Assembly (NCBI RefSeq): GCF_026240015.1
Contig: NZ_JAPIUX010000009.1
Span: 1-64,000 of the forward strand
Direction: 5' to 3'
Origin: Acetobacter farinalis
GTDB lineage: Bacteria > Pseudomonadota > Alphaproteobacteria > Acetobacterales > Acetobacteraceae
Length of the DNA: 64,000 nucleotides
The position numbers and the translations under genes were made by a program. Positions 42,882-50,366 of the stretch are shown one piece after another (position 1 is the stretch's first letter; the number at the start of each line of letters is the position of its first letter). The notes under the pieces are model-generated. The model searched no databases, was not told the DNA's origin, and worked only from the letters and a program-made list of their open reading frames with translations.

Positions 42882-44287
42882 AGGTCAAACCCGTCAATCA
42901 TGCCAAGGCGGCGGAAAAGTTTCTGGAAGATGCCCCGCATCTGAAGTTTCATGATGAGCGGCTGTGGGACATGCGCCAGAAGCGTGACCAGCAGATGCAC
43001 CTGCTGCCCGAATGGCAGGACCTGCGCACGCGTGCTTCGGAAATCAAGGAACATACTCTGGCCAATCTGCCCGAATATCTTGAGCAGTTTGAAGCCAATG
43101 CCAAAAAGAACGGCATTCATGTTCACTGGGCGGCAGATGCGGCGGAGCACAACCGCATCGTTAGCGAGATTCTGGAGAAACATGGCGCAAAATCCCTGAT
43201 CAAAAGCAAGTCCATGGTCACGGAAGAATGCGACATGCGCGCCTATCTGGAGCCGCGCGGCGTAACCGTGACGGAAACGGACCTTGGTGAGCGGATCCAG
43301 CAGCTTGATGACCAGCTTCCCAGCCATATCGTGGTTCCGGCGGTGCATAAGCTGGTGCCGGACGTGGCACGGATTTTCGCGAAGAATTATAATACAGACC
43401 CTAATGACGACAGCCCGCAATCCCTTGCGGAAGCGCAGCGCATGGCGGCCCGTCCGGTTATTCTGACGGCTGATGCCGGCATGACCGGGGGGAACTTCCT
43501 GGTGGCGGAAACTGGCACGTTCGTGGTGTGCACCAATGAAGGGAATGCGGACCTGAGTGCTACCGTGCCCGGCCTGCATATCGCCACACTGGGCATTGAG
43601 CGTCTCGTGCCGCGCATGGCGGATCTGGGGGTGTTTGTGCGTCTGCTCTCCCGCAGTGCGCTGGGCTCTCCCATCACACAGTACACCACGCATTTCCGTG
43701 GCCCGCAGAAGGGTGGAGAAATGCATATCGTGCTGGTGGATAACGGGCGGTCCGCCCGCCTGGGCATGGAAGAGTTCTGGACGTCTCTCAAATGTATCCG
43801 GTGCGGGGCGTGTATGAACACATGCCCGGTTTACCGGCGGTCTGGTGGTCTGTCCTACGGGGCGGTGTATTCCGGGCCGATTGGTGCGATTATTGACCCG
43901 ACCTTTAATGAGCGGAAATACAGCACCCTGCCGTTTGCCTCCACCATGAATGGAAGCTGCACCAATGTCTGCCCGGTGAAAATCAATATTCACGAGCAGC
44001 TTTATAAATGGCGGCGGGTGCTGGCAGAGCATCACGAACTGCCGTTTGTCAAACGTGAGATCATGCATATGGCGGGCAAGCTGATGGGGCAGCCCACCCT
44101 GTATCGCACGGCCATTAATGGCACGGAGGTCGCGCTGAGCACGCTGCCGCGCTTTATCCTGTATAACTGGCTGAACCCGTGGGGCAAGCACAGGGAACTG
44201 CCGCAGCCGGTCAAACAGACCTTTCATAGCTGGTACAAGAAAAACCGCCTGAAAGATGGCAAGGCCTCAAAAGAAGGGGAAGCATAA
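42878..44287 (+). CDS. lutB: Lactate utilisation iron-sulfur protein LutB
   Basis: Largest LutABC subunit (469 aa). An N-terminal LutB/LUD domain (about 60-290, with KSKSMVTEECDMR and VVPAVHKLVPDVARIF) is followed by ferredoxin-like cluster motifs: Cys306, 309, 312 and 316 in CIRCGACMNTCP, then Cys361 and Cys365 in CTNVCPVKIN. A basic C-terminal tail ends the chain. It overlaps both lutA and lutC by a few bases, so the three subunits are coupled in translation. Confidence 0.97.
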   Translation: MKVKPVNHAKAAEKFLEDAPHLKFHDERLWDMRQKRDQQMHLLPEWQDLRTRASEIKEHTLANLPEYLEQFEANAKKNGIHVHWAADAAEHNRIVSEILEKHGAKSLIKSKSMVTEECDMRAYLEPRGVTVTETDLGERIQQLDDQLPSHIVVPAVHKLVPDVARIFAKNYNTDPNDDSPQSLAEAQRMAARPVILTADAGMTGGNFLVAETGTFVVCTNEGNADLSATVPGLHIATLGIERLVPRMADLGVFVRLLSRSALGSPITQYTTHFRGPQKGGEMHIVLVDNGRSARLGMEEFWTSLKCIRCGACMNTCPVYRRSGGLSYGAVYSGPIGAIIDPTFNERKYSTLPFASTMNGSCTNVCPVKINIHEQLYKWRRVLAEHHELPFVKREIMHMAGKLMGQPTLYRTAINGTEVALSTLPRFILYNWLNPWGKHRELPQPVKQTFHSWYKKNRLKDGKASKEGEA

Positions 44288-44874
44288 TGGGGTCCCGCGA
44301 GACAATTCTGGCAACACTCCGGGCCAACCGCCCGGATCCTGCGGCCCATCCACTGCCCCCCGTTGCCATGCTGGGAGATATGGATGCAGGCAAGGCGCGT
44401 TTTGAAGCGGCCCTGCATCTTCTGGGCGGGCAGATTTTGCTCCCTGACGAAGAAGGCACTCTGGCGTCCGCCATTGCAAAGCGCTTTCCCGATGCGAATG
44501 TCATCTGCTCGGCAGTGCCGGATTTTGAAGGGACCATTCGTCTGGAAGATGTGGCCTCTCCCCAGCAGGCTGCCGCAACGGATGTGCTGGTTGTGCGCAG
44601 CCCGTTCGGGATTGCGGAAATGGGCTCCATTTTCCTGAGTGAGGCTCAGCTCAACAGCCTGAATTCCGCAGCCCATCTGACGCAGCATATTGTTGTGATC
44701 TTGTCCGAGCAGAATCTGACGGCCAACATGCACACTGCCTATGCCGAGCGCCCGGAGTTCCACACCGCGCATTATGGTGTGCTGATGAGCGGCCCTTCCG
44801 CGACAGCGGATATTCAGGGTGTGCTGATCCGCGGGGCGCAGGGGGTGCGGTCTCTGTCGGTCTGGTGGGAATAA
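44287..44874 (+). CDS. lutC: Lactate utilisation protein LutC
   Basis: LUD-domain subunit (195 aa). It has the N-terminal GSRETILATLRANRP opening and the conserved blocks VLVVRSPFGIAEMGSIFLSE and GVLMSGPSATADIQGVLIRGAQGVRSL. The start codon shares a base with the lutB stop. A strong bidirectional terminator follows 30 bp later. Confidence 0.95.
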   Translation: MGSRETILATLRANRPDPAAHPLPPVAMLGDMDAGKARFEAALHLLGGQILLPDEEGTLASAIAKRFPDANVICSAVPDFEGTIRLEDVASPQQAAATDVLVVRSPFGIAEMGSIFLSEAQLNSLNSAAHLTQHIVVILSEQNLTANMHTAYAERPEFHTAHYGVLMSGPSATADIQGVLIRGAQGVRSLSVWWE

Positions 44875-44904
44875 AATCCGCCTGATTCACGAGACCTGAC
44901 TTAC

Positions 44905-44945
44905 AAAAAAAGCCGGATCAGGAGAAATCCCGATCCGGCTTTTTT
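44905..44945 (+). terminator. Bidirectional intrinsic terminator between lutC and murA
   Basis: AGCCGGATC (44911-44919) pairs with GATCCGGCT (44932-44940); the stem is flanked by AAAAAA on the left and TTTTT on the right. It can stop transcription of lutC from the left and murA from the right. Confidence 0.95.
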
Positions 44946-44971
44946 ATTGTCTGCGCAAAAACGGCAGGACG

Positions 44972-46234
44972 TCAGTCCTTCACGCGTTCAATCTTGGCGC
45001 CACAGGCGGCCAGCTTGCGTTCAACAGCCTCATACCCACGGTCAAGATGATAGACGCGGCTGAGGATGGTTTCCCCGTGCGCGGCAAGACCCGCCAGAAT
45101 GAGGGAGAAAGAGGCTCGCAGGTCTGTGGCCATAACCGGTGCGCCAGACAGGCTGTGCACGCCACGGATAATGGCGGAAGAGCCATGCACGTTAATGCGC
45201 GCGCCCATGCGGTTCAGTTCGGGCACATGCATGAAGCGGTTTTCAAAAATGGTCTCCGTGATCATGGACGCCCCTTCGGCCACGGAGAGCATGGCCATGA
45301 ACTGCGCCTGCATATCGGTGGGGAAGCCGGGATAGGGTTCCGTCATGATATCAATGCCGCGCAGGGCGCCCGTGCGACGCACGCGCATGGTGTCCCCTTC
45401 CTGCGTGACTTCCACACCGCATTCTTCAAATGCACGCACCACGGCGCTCAGGTGGTCCATCTGGCCGCCAACCAGCCGCAGGTCACCCCCGGTAATGGCC
45501 GCGGCGCAGGCATAGGTGCCGCATTCGATGCGGTCCGGCATAATGCGGTGTTCCGCCCCGTGCAGGGCTTCTACACCATCAATAATGATATGCCCGCTGC
45601 CTGCTCCGGTAATGCGTGCGCCCATGGCGTTCAGGCAGTCTGCCAGATCCACCATTTCCGGCTCACGCGCCGCATTGACAATTTCCGTGCGGCCACGGGC
45701 AAGGGTTGCGGCCATCATCAGGTTTTCCGTAGCACCCACGGAGGCGAATGGCAGCACGATACGGTCACCCGTCAGGCCATTGGGGGCACGGGCGTTGATA
45801 TAGCCGTTTTCCAGCGTGATTTTTGCACCGAGCGTTTCCAGCCCTTTCAGGTGCAGGTCCACCGGGCGGGTGCCAATGGCGCACCCGCCGGGCAGGGAAA
45901 CCCGGGCTTCCCGGCAGCGGGCCAGCAGCGGGCCGAGAACCAGAATGGAGGCCCGCATTTTGGACACGATGTCATACGGGGCTTCGGTGCTGGTGATTTC
46001 ACCGCCCACGGAGAGCTTGGTTTTGTCTCCCCCCACGGTTTCCACCGTAAGGCCGTGCTGGACCAGCAGGGCGCGCATGGTGCCGATATCGGCAATATGC
46101 GGCACATTGGTCAGGACCAGTCGTTCGGAGGTCAGCAGGCCCGCAACCAGCAGTTTCAGGCCCGCGTTCTTCGCGCCGCCAATGGTGATTTCGCCGTGCA
46201 GGGGGCGTCCGCCCCGGATAATGAAACGATCCAT
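44972..46234 (-). CDS. murA: UDP-N-acetylglucosamine 1-carboxyvinyltransferase
   Basis: First committed enzyme of peptidoglycan synthesis (420 aa), adding enolpyruvate to UDP-GlcNAc. Lys22-Asn23 (GGAKNAGLK) contact phosphoenolpyruvate, and Cys118 in LPGGCAIGTRPVDLH is the catalytic, fosfomycin-target residue. EPYPGFPTDMQAQFMAM and RFMHVPELNRMGA are further hallmarks. Met at 46234 gives the family start, only 4 bp after the dcd stop; an in-frame extension to 46309 lies within dcd. Confidence 0.98.
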   Translation of the reverse strand: MDRFIIRGGRPLHGEITIGGAKNAGLKLLVAGLLTSERLVLTNVPHIADIGTMRALLVQHGLTVETVGGDKTKLSVGGEITSTEAPYDIVSKMRASILVLGPLLARCREARVSLPGGCAIGTRPVDLHLKGLETLGAKITLENGYINARAPNGLTGDRIVLPFASVGATENLMMAATLARGRTEIVNAAREPEMVDLADCLNAMGARITGAGSGHIIIDGVEALHGAEHRIMPDRIECGTYACAAAITGGDLRLVGGQMDHLSAVVRAFEECGVEVTQEGDTMRVRRTGALRGIDIMTEPYPGFPTDMQAQFMAMLSVAEGASMITETIFENRFMHVPELNRMGARINVHGSSAIIRGVHSLSGAPVMATDLRASFSLILAGLAAHGETILSRVYHLDRGYEAVERKLAACGAKIERVKD

Positions 46235-46238
46235 GGGC

Positions 46239-46793
46239 TTACATCCGGGGCGTGGCAACGCCACGCTGGCCCATATATTTACCGGCCCGGTCCGCATAGC
46301 TGGTCTCACACGGGGTTTCCCCCTTGAAGAACAGGAACTGGCAGATGCCTTCGTTCGCGTAAATCCGCGCGGGCAGCGGTGTCGTGTTGCTGATCTCGAT
46401 GGTCACCTGGCCTTCCCATTCGGGTTCCAGGGGTGTCACGTTCACAATAATACCGCAGCGTGCATAGGTGGATTTGCCAAGGCAGACCACCAGAACATCC
46501 CGCGGGATGCGGAAATATTCAATGGTATGGGCCAGCACGAAGCTGTTTGGCGGAATAATGCACTCATCCGCCTTGCGGGAGACAAAGCCATCGGGGCTGA
46601 AATTCTTGGGGTCCACAATGGCGTTGTTCACGTCCGTGAAAATACGGAAGTCATCCGCCACGCGGGCGTCATAGCCATAGGAGGACAGACCGAAGGAAAT
46701 CACGTTCTCACGCTTCTGGGATTCCACAAACGGTTCAATCATGCCGTGATCCTGCGCCATACGGCGGATCCATGTATCGGGCATCACTGGCAT
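46239..46793 (-). CDS. dcd: dCTP deaminase
   Basis: Makes dUTP from dCTP for thymidylate synthesis (184 aa). Family signatures: VISFGLSSYGYDARVADDF, the catalytic region VCLGKSTYARCGIIVNVTPLEPEWEGQVTIEISN with its active-site Glu, and the C-terminal ANEGICQFLFF. It lies between a small protein gene (10-bp overlap upstream) and murA, a common alphaproteobacterial order. Confidence 0.98.
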   Translation of the reverse strand: MPVMPDTWIRRMAQDHGMIEPFVESQKRENVISFGLSSYGYDARVADDFRIFTDVNNAIVDPKNFSPDGFVSRKADECIIPPNSFVLAHTIEYFRIPRDVLVVCLGKSTYARCGIIVNVTPLEPEWEGQVTIEISNTTPLPARIYANEGICQFLFFKGETPCETSYADRAGKYMGQRGVATPRM

Positions 46794-47065
46794 GGTGCTG
46801 TATCTCCATTATCCGGCTTCTGGGAAGCGGATGAGGTCTGTCGGGCCATACGTTCATCTGGCCCGGAAGGTGGGGAAGAGGCATCCGGCTGACTGATGGC
46901 GGCCTGTGCTTCCATCTCTTCCCGGCTGCGAGCCTGCTCTTTGCGCTTGCGCAGGTTGGCCCGCAGGGCGGCGGCCTGACGGGCTGCGCGCGCTGCCTGT
47001 GCTGTCTCCGCCTGAGGAGAAAGCCGGGTGCCGGACGGGGGGGAGGAAGAAGGCGTGTCAGTCAT
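46784..47065 (-). CDS. Small conserved-type protein upstream of dcd
   Basis: This 93-aa protein has disordered Ser/Pro-rich ends. Its central basic helix (about 22-50, RAARQAAALRANLRKRKEQARSR) resembles the short Ala/Arg helical proteins found next to housekeeping genes in Alphaproteobacteria. It overlaps dcd by 10 bp on the same strand, which supports reality. No function can be assigned. Confidence 0.6.
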   Translation of the reverse strand: MTDTPSSSPPSGTRLSPQAETAQAARAARQAAALRANLRKRKEQARSREEMEAQAAISQPDASSPPSGPDERMARQTSSASQKPDNGDTAPCQ

Positions 47066-47166
47066 GCCAGGATCACGGAAATGAACGTTCGTCCTGCTGA
47101 GTAGCAGAGCGATGCTGCCATGCCTAGGGTCCGTGCCTGTGCATCAGCCGCTGAAGGCGGCGTTCT

Positions 47167-47212
47167 GGCCGGATGCGGGCAGGGCGCGCCCGCATCCGGC
47201 CTTTGGTTTTTA
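47167..47212 (+). terminator. Strong terminator with plus-strand polarity, no plus-strand gene
   Basis: GGCCGGATGCGGGC (47167-47180) pairs perfectly with 47188-47201, and TTTGGTTTTTA follows on the plus strand. On the minus strand, the direction of oprB that ends at 47224, the stem is followed by AGAACG and not by U. It may still stop oprB transcripts, or it may end an unannotated plus-strand RNA starting near 47070. Confidence 0.7.
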
Positions 47213-47223
47213 TCGGAAACCGA

Positions 47224-48960
47224 TCAGAGATTGGCGATCAGCTTCAGCCCCGCCATGGTGGCATTGGGGATCCGGTGAGTCTCGCCGGGGTGGATCATGT
47301 ACTGGAATTCCGGCTGGATCAGGATTCCGGGGAACGCATCAATGGCATAATAGGCTTCAATGATGTGAGAGTTTCTCTGTACACCATGAATGCTGGGGCC
47401 AAGCGGCAGGCCTGCATCTTCCGCAAGCTGCTGGCTGAGCCGGCGTCTGTTGCTGACATGATACCAGGAATACAGCACCCCGAAGCGGTCCGTCACGCGG
47501 GTCGGGATAACCCCGACCATGGAAAAGCCGCCATAGGCCTCGTCTGAAATATTCGCGACGCGAGGCGTTGTGTGCACGTAACCCGCCATCAGATAGCCAC
47601 CGGCCATCATGTTACGCCCACCCAGACGATACATCATCTGGTCGGCTTCCACCCACATCATGTCTGCCGGAGCAGAGCGCGTGCCCGGCAGGGTGTTCGC
47701 CAGTTTCTTGGGATACACGGAGCCGATTTTATCGGCATAGCGGGTTGTATCGTGCGAATAGCCGATCACGTAGTGGCCGGGCAGATGGTTGCGGGTCAGG
47801 AAGGGCTGCCACGTGAATTCAATCGGCAGGGCAAGGCCGGTGGCGTCTTCAGCGCCCCATGCCCAGCCGCTGGGGTTGTCTGTCAGTGCGCTGACAGAAT
47901 AAGCCCCGACCTGCACAGCCGTATCACGCGTCGGGCGGAAGCGGAGCCGCCCGCCCCATGTGGCTTTCGGGTACACGCTCATGGCTGCATTCTGCTTCAG
48001 GCCCACGGGGGCCGAGCAGGTGACCATGAAGGAGCACAGCAGCGGAGAGGTGGCGAACACGTGCGTGAGGGACATACGGCCGAAGGTCAGATCCAGCCGG
48101 TTGTTCATCATTTTCTTTTCGGCATAGAAATCGACCAGATGCGCGGCCACGTTGCCGGACAGGCTGTAGACTTCCTGCAGGGCGACGTAATATTCCCCCA
48201 CACGCCCGTTCTGCAAAGCTTTCCCGGCGCGTTCCATCACCAGCGTATGCACGGACCAGCCTTTCAGGCCTGCCATTTTCTGGAGGTCGAAAATCCCCTG
48301 TAATGTCACCTCATGCACATAGCTCATGCCCTTTTTCAGGCCACCGCTGATCAGCCCCATGGCTTCCCCTTTATAGGAAAGGGAGAAAACGAAGCCACGC
48401 TGGCGCAACCACTCCCGCATGGGGGTGATTGCCTGAACCAGATGCCCGGACCCAGCAGTGGGGACGTAGTACGGGTCATTCAGATCAGAGTCACGCAGGG
48501 CATCCAGCCCGGGGGGCAGCAGGGCGGAGGGGCCTTCCGTGGGGAGCAGGGCGTCCAACTCAACCTGATGCGCGGATTTCTTGGTTTCCGAGGGCGTCAT
48601 CGGGCTGAAGTCCATGGTCGCGAAGCCGGCTGACGGCAGTCTCGGCACACCGCTGGCAGGAATCGGCGTGTTGGAAGGGCGTTTGATGGCAGTCGGGTCA
48701 GGCCCGATCGCTTCTGCATCCATCGGCTTTGCCGCTGTGGCCGGTTTGGCCCGTGCTGTGCTGGCCGGACTGACGGTGGCGCCTGAGACCGATGCAGCAG
48801 GCGTTTGTGCCGAAAGCGGGGCGGCAAAGGCCGTATGCGCGGTGCCAGCCTGCACGGCCAGAACGCCAAGCAGGGTTGACGTAAAGCAAAGCCGGGTGCG
48901 CAGAGAGGCACAATGCGGCAGGGAACGGCGTGGTTTTGTGAAGGTCATATCCGCGTTCAA
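47224..48960 (-). CDS. oprB: OprB-family carbohydrate-selective porin
   Basis: Outer-membrane beta-barrel porin (578 aa) for sugars. It has a signal peptide at about 1-46 (ending AGTAHTAFA), then an Ala/Pro/Thr-rich linker to about residue 130. The OprB barrel follows: LVQAITPMREWLRQRGFVFSLSYKGE, WSVHTLVMERAG, MNNRLDLTFGRMSLTHVF, and the end PEFQYMIHPGETHRIPNATMAGLKLIANL. Such porins are numerous in acetic acid bacteria. It stands alone with long flanking spacers. Confidence 0.92.
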   Translation of the reverse strand: MNADMTFTKPRRSLPHCASLRTRLCFTSTLLGVLAVQAGTAHTAFAAPLSAQTPAASVSGATVSPASTARAKPATAAKPMDAEAIGPDPTAIKRPSNTPIPASGVPRLPSAGFATMDFSPMTPSETKKSAHQVELDALLPTEGPSALLPPGLDALRDSDLNDPYYVPTAGSGHLVQAITPMREWLRQRGFVFSLSYKGEAMGLISGGLKKGMSYVHEVTLQGIFDLQKMAGLKGWSVHTLVMERAGKALQNGRVGEYYVALQEVYSLSGNVAAHLVDFYAEKKMMNNRLDLTFGRMSLTHVFATSPLLCSFMVTCSAPVGLKQNAAMSVYPKATWGGRLRFRPTRDTAVQVGAYSVSALTDNPSGWAWGAEDATGLALPIEFTWQPFLTRNHLPGHYVIGYSHDTTRYADKIGSVYPKKLANTLPGTRSAPADMMWVEADQMMYRLGGRNMMAGGYLMAGYVHTTPRVANISDEAYGGFSMVGVIPTRVTDRFGVLYSWYHVSNRRRLSQQLAEDAGLPLGPSIHGVQRNSHIIEAYYAIDAFPGILIQPEFQYMIHPGETHRIPNATMAGLKLIANL

Positions 48961-49456
48961 TCTTTATTATTTTTATGAGGGATATGGGCTGGTCAGTGCT
49001 GGCTGGAAAACCGGCATGGCCCAGCTTTTCGGGGGCGCCTGCCGCCAGACGGAGGTCTGTCTGGCTTCAGAAACTGGCCGTGACTACACGCCCGACGAGT
49101 GTCCGTACAAAGGCGGGATAGCCTTGCCGGAGGGGGCGGTATTCAGGAAACCTGCAAAACCCGGCTGATACGCTTGGAAGCAAGCGAAGGAGCCGCTTAA
49201 TCCGTTCTTCCCGAGAGGCAGCCTGAGAAGCTGTCTGGCAAAACGAATGCGGGAAGAGGCATTCTGACATGATGAGGAGACCGTTTCTTGATTGTTATTT
49301 AAGTGGTCAGTCAAGATTACAATCAGAAAGCCGGGGGGCGGTCAACGCGATCTGCGGGTGATGACAGGCTCGTGAGCACCCCTGAAATACAAATTACGGA
49401 ACATGTGGTAAAAATATCATATTATAACAAGAGTTAGTTATAACAAGACCGCTCTT
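48961..49456. other. Intergenic region between hpnK and oprB
   Basis: This 496-bp spacer has no open frame with a credible start and no RNA gene I can recognise. It must hold the oprB promoter near its left end. The right end is AT-rich and carries the short direct repeat at 49422-49448. Confidence 0.5.
49422..49448. repeat. 11-bp direct repeat downstream of hpnK
   Basis: TTATAACAAGA occurs at 49422-49432 and 49438-49448, with 5 bp between copies, just past the end of hpnK. Function unknown. Confidence 0.7.
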
Positions 49457-50308
49457 TCAGGCTGGCAGGATGTCCTGCCAGCCACACGGTGTGGCGTGCG
49501 CATGCGCCAGACCCGCGCGGAAGCCGCTGGAACACAGGGCCTCAAATTCAGCCTCATGCTCATAGGTGGGCATGAGTTTCTGCAGCAGGGCATTTTTGTG
49601 GGTGGCGGGATGGAAATAGATTTCCGAAACCCCTGCGGGCAGATGGGCAGCCAGTGCGGCAACCCGGTCCGGTGTCATGTGGCCGCTCCAGGCCAGACCG
49701 AAGCACCAGTCATTGGTTGCCATGCCTGCTGAACGGGCCTGATGGCGGAGCAGGCGGGTCCAGCGGCGCAGGGCGGCATCGCCCAGTGTGTCGGTATAGG
49801 TTCCAGCGGCGTAGAGCGGTTCCGGCGGTTCGAGCGGCACACGGATGGCCCGCAGCCCATAGCGGCGGCCAATATCAATCATCAGCCGGCCCACTGTGGG
49901 GTGCAGATGCATGTGCTTGTGCGCGTTGGCATGGTCCAGCCGCAGACCGGTGCGGGCAAAAGCCTCAAACTGTGCGGTGATTTCCGCCGCCAGTTCCCGA
50001 CGGCCTTCGGGGCGGAAGAAGTAGTCCACACCCAGCCCGAGCTGGGAGGAGGAAAACCAGCCATCAGCCCCGGTCACCAGGGGTAATTGTTGGTGGGGGA
50101 GGACAGAAGCCCCTTCAATCGTCACAAGATGCAGGCCAACCCCCAGTGTGGGCAGGCGCTTTGCACGTGCGATGGCATCCTCTGCCGCCGGGCCAGCCAC
50201 CATCAGGCTTGCTGTGGACAGCAGGCCATCACGGTGAGCAATTTCAATGGCTTCATTGACTTCGACCGAGAGGCCGAAATCATCGGCGGAAATGATGACG
50301 CGTTTCAT
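49457..50308 (-). CDS. hpnK: Hopanoid side-chain deacetylase HpnK
   Basis: YdjC/ChbG-like deacetylase (283 aa) that removes acetyl from N-acetylglucosaminyl bacteriohopanetetrol. Metal and catalytic residues are seen as Asp9-Asp10 in ISADDFGLS, His60 in GVGLH, and the HKHMHLHP cluster at 130-137. The C-terminus contains a Cys-Ser-Ser-Gly-Phe-Arg-Ala-Gly segment common in HpnK. It is the last gene of the dxs-hpnM-I-J-K run, 58 bp after hpnJ and behind a strong hairpin; no Shine-Dalgarno sequence is seen. Confidence 0.92.
   Translation of the reverse strand: MKRVIISADDFGLSVEVNEAIEIAHRDGLLSTASLMVAGPAAEDAIARAKRLPTLGVGLHLVTIEGASVLPHQQLPLVTGADGWFSSSQLGLGVDYFFRPEGRRELAAEITAQFEAFARTGLRLDHANAHKHMHLHPTVGRLMIDIGRRYGLRAIRVPLEPPEPLYAAGTYTDTLGDAALRRWTRLLRHQARSAGMATNDWCFGLAWSGHMTPDRVAALAAHLPAGVSEIYFHPATHKNALLQKLMPTYEHEAEFEALCSSGFRAGLAHAHATPCGWQDILPA
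49460..49483 (-). other. Perfect hairpin inside the last codons of hpnK
   Basis: GGCTGGCAGGA (49460-49470) and TCCTGCCAGCC (49473-49483) pair perfectly around TG. The hairpin ends exactly at the hpnK stop codon (49457-49459), so it codes for the last eight residues and also folds. No U run follows. It may define the 3' end of the operon. Confidence 0.55.
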
Positions 50309-50355
50309 GGGCTGAAAAGATCTGCCCCCGCCCGGCAGAAGCCGGGCGGGGGCAG
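50309..50355 (-). terminator. 15-bp GC-rich hairpin with U-rich tail between hpnJ and hpnK
   Basis: CTGCCCCCGCCCGGC (50322-50336) pairs perfectly with 50341-50355 around a 4-nt loop. On the minus strand the stem is followed by ATCTTTTC and, 13 nt later, by the hpnK start codon. It has the form of an intrinsic terminator or attenuator and could set hpnK below the rest of the operon. Confidence 0.75.
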
Positions 50356-50366
50356 GATCCGTGTGC

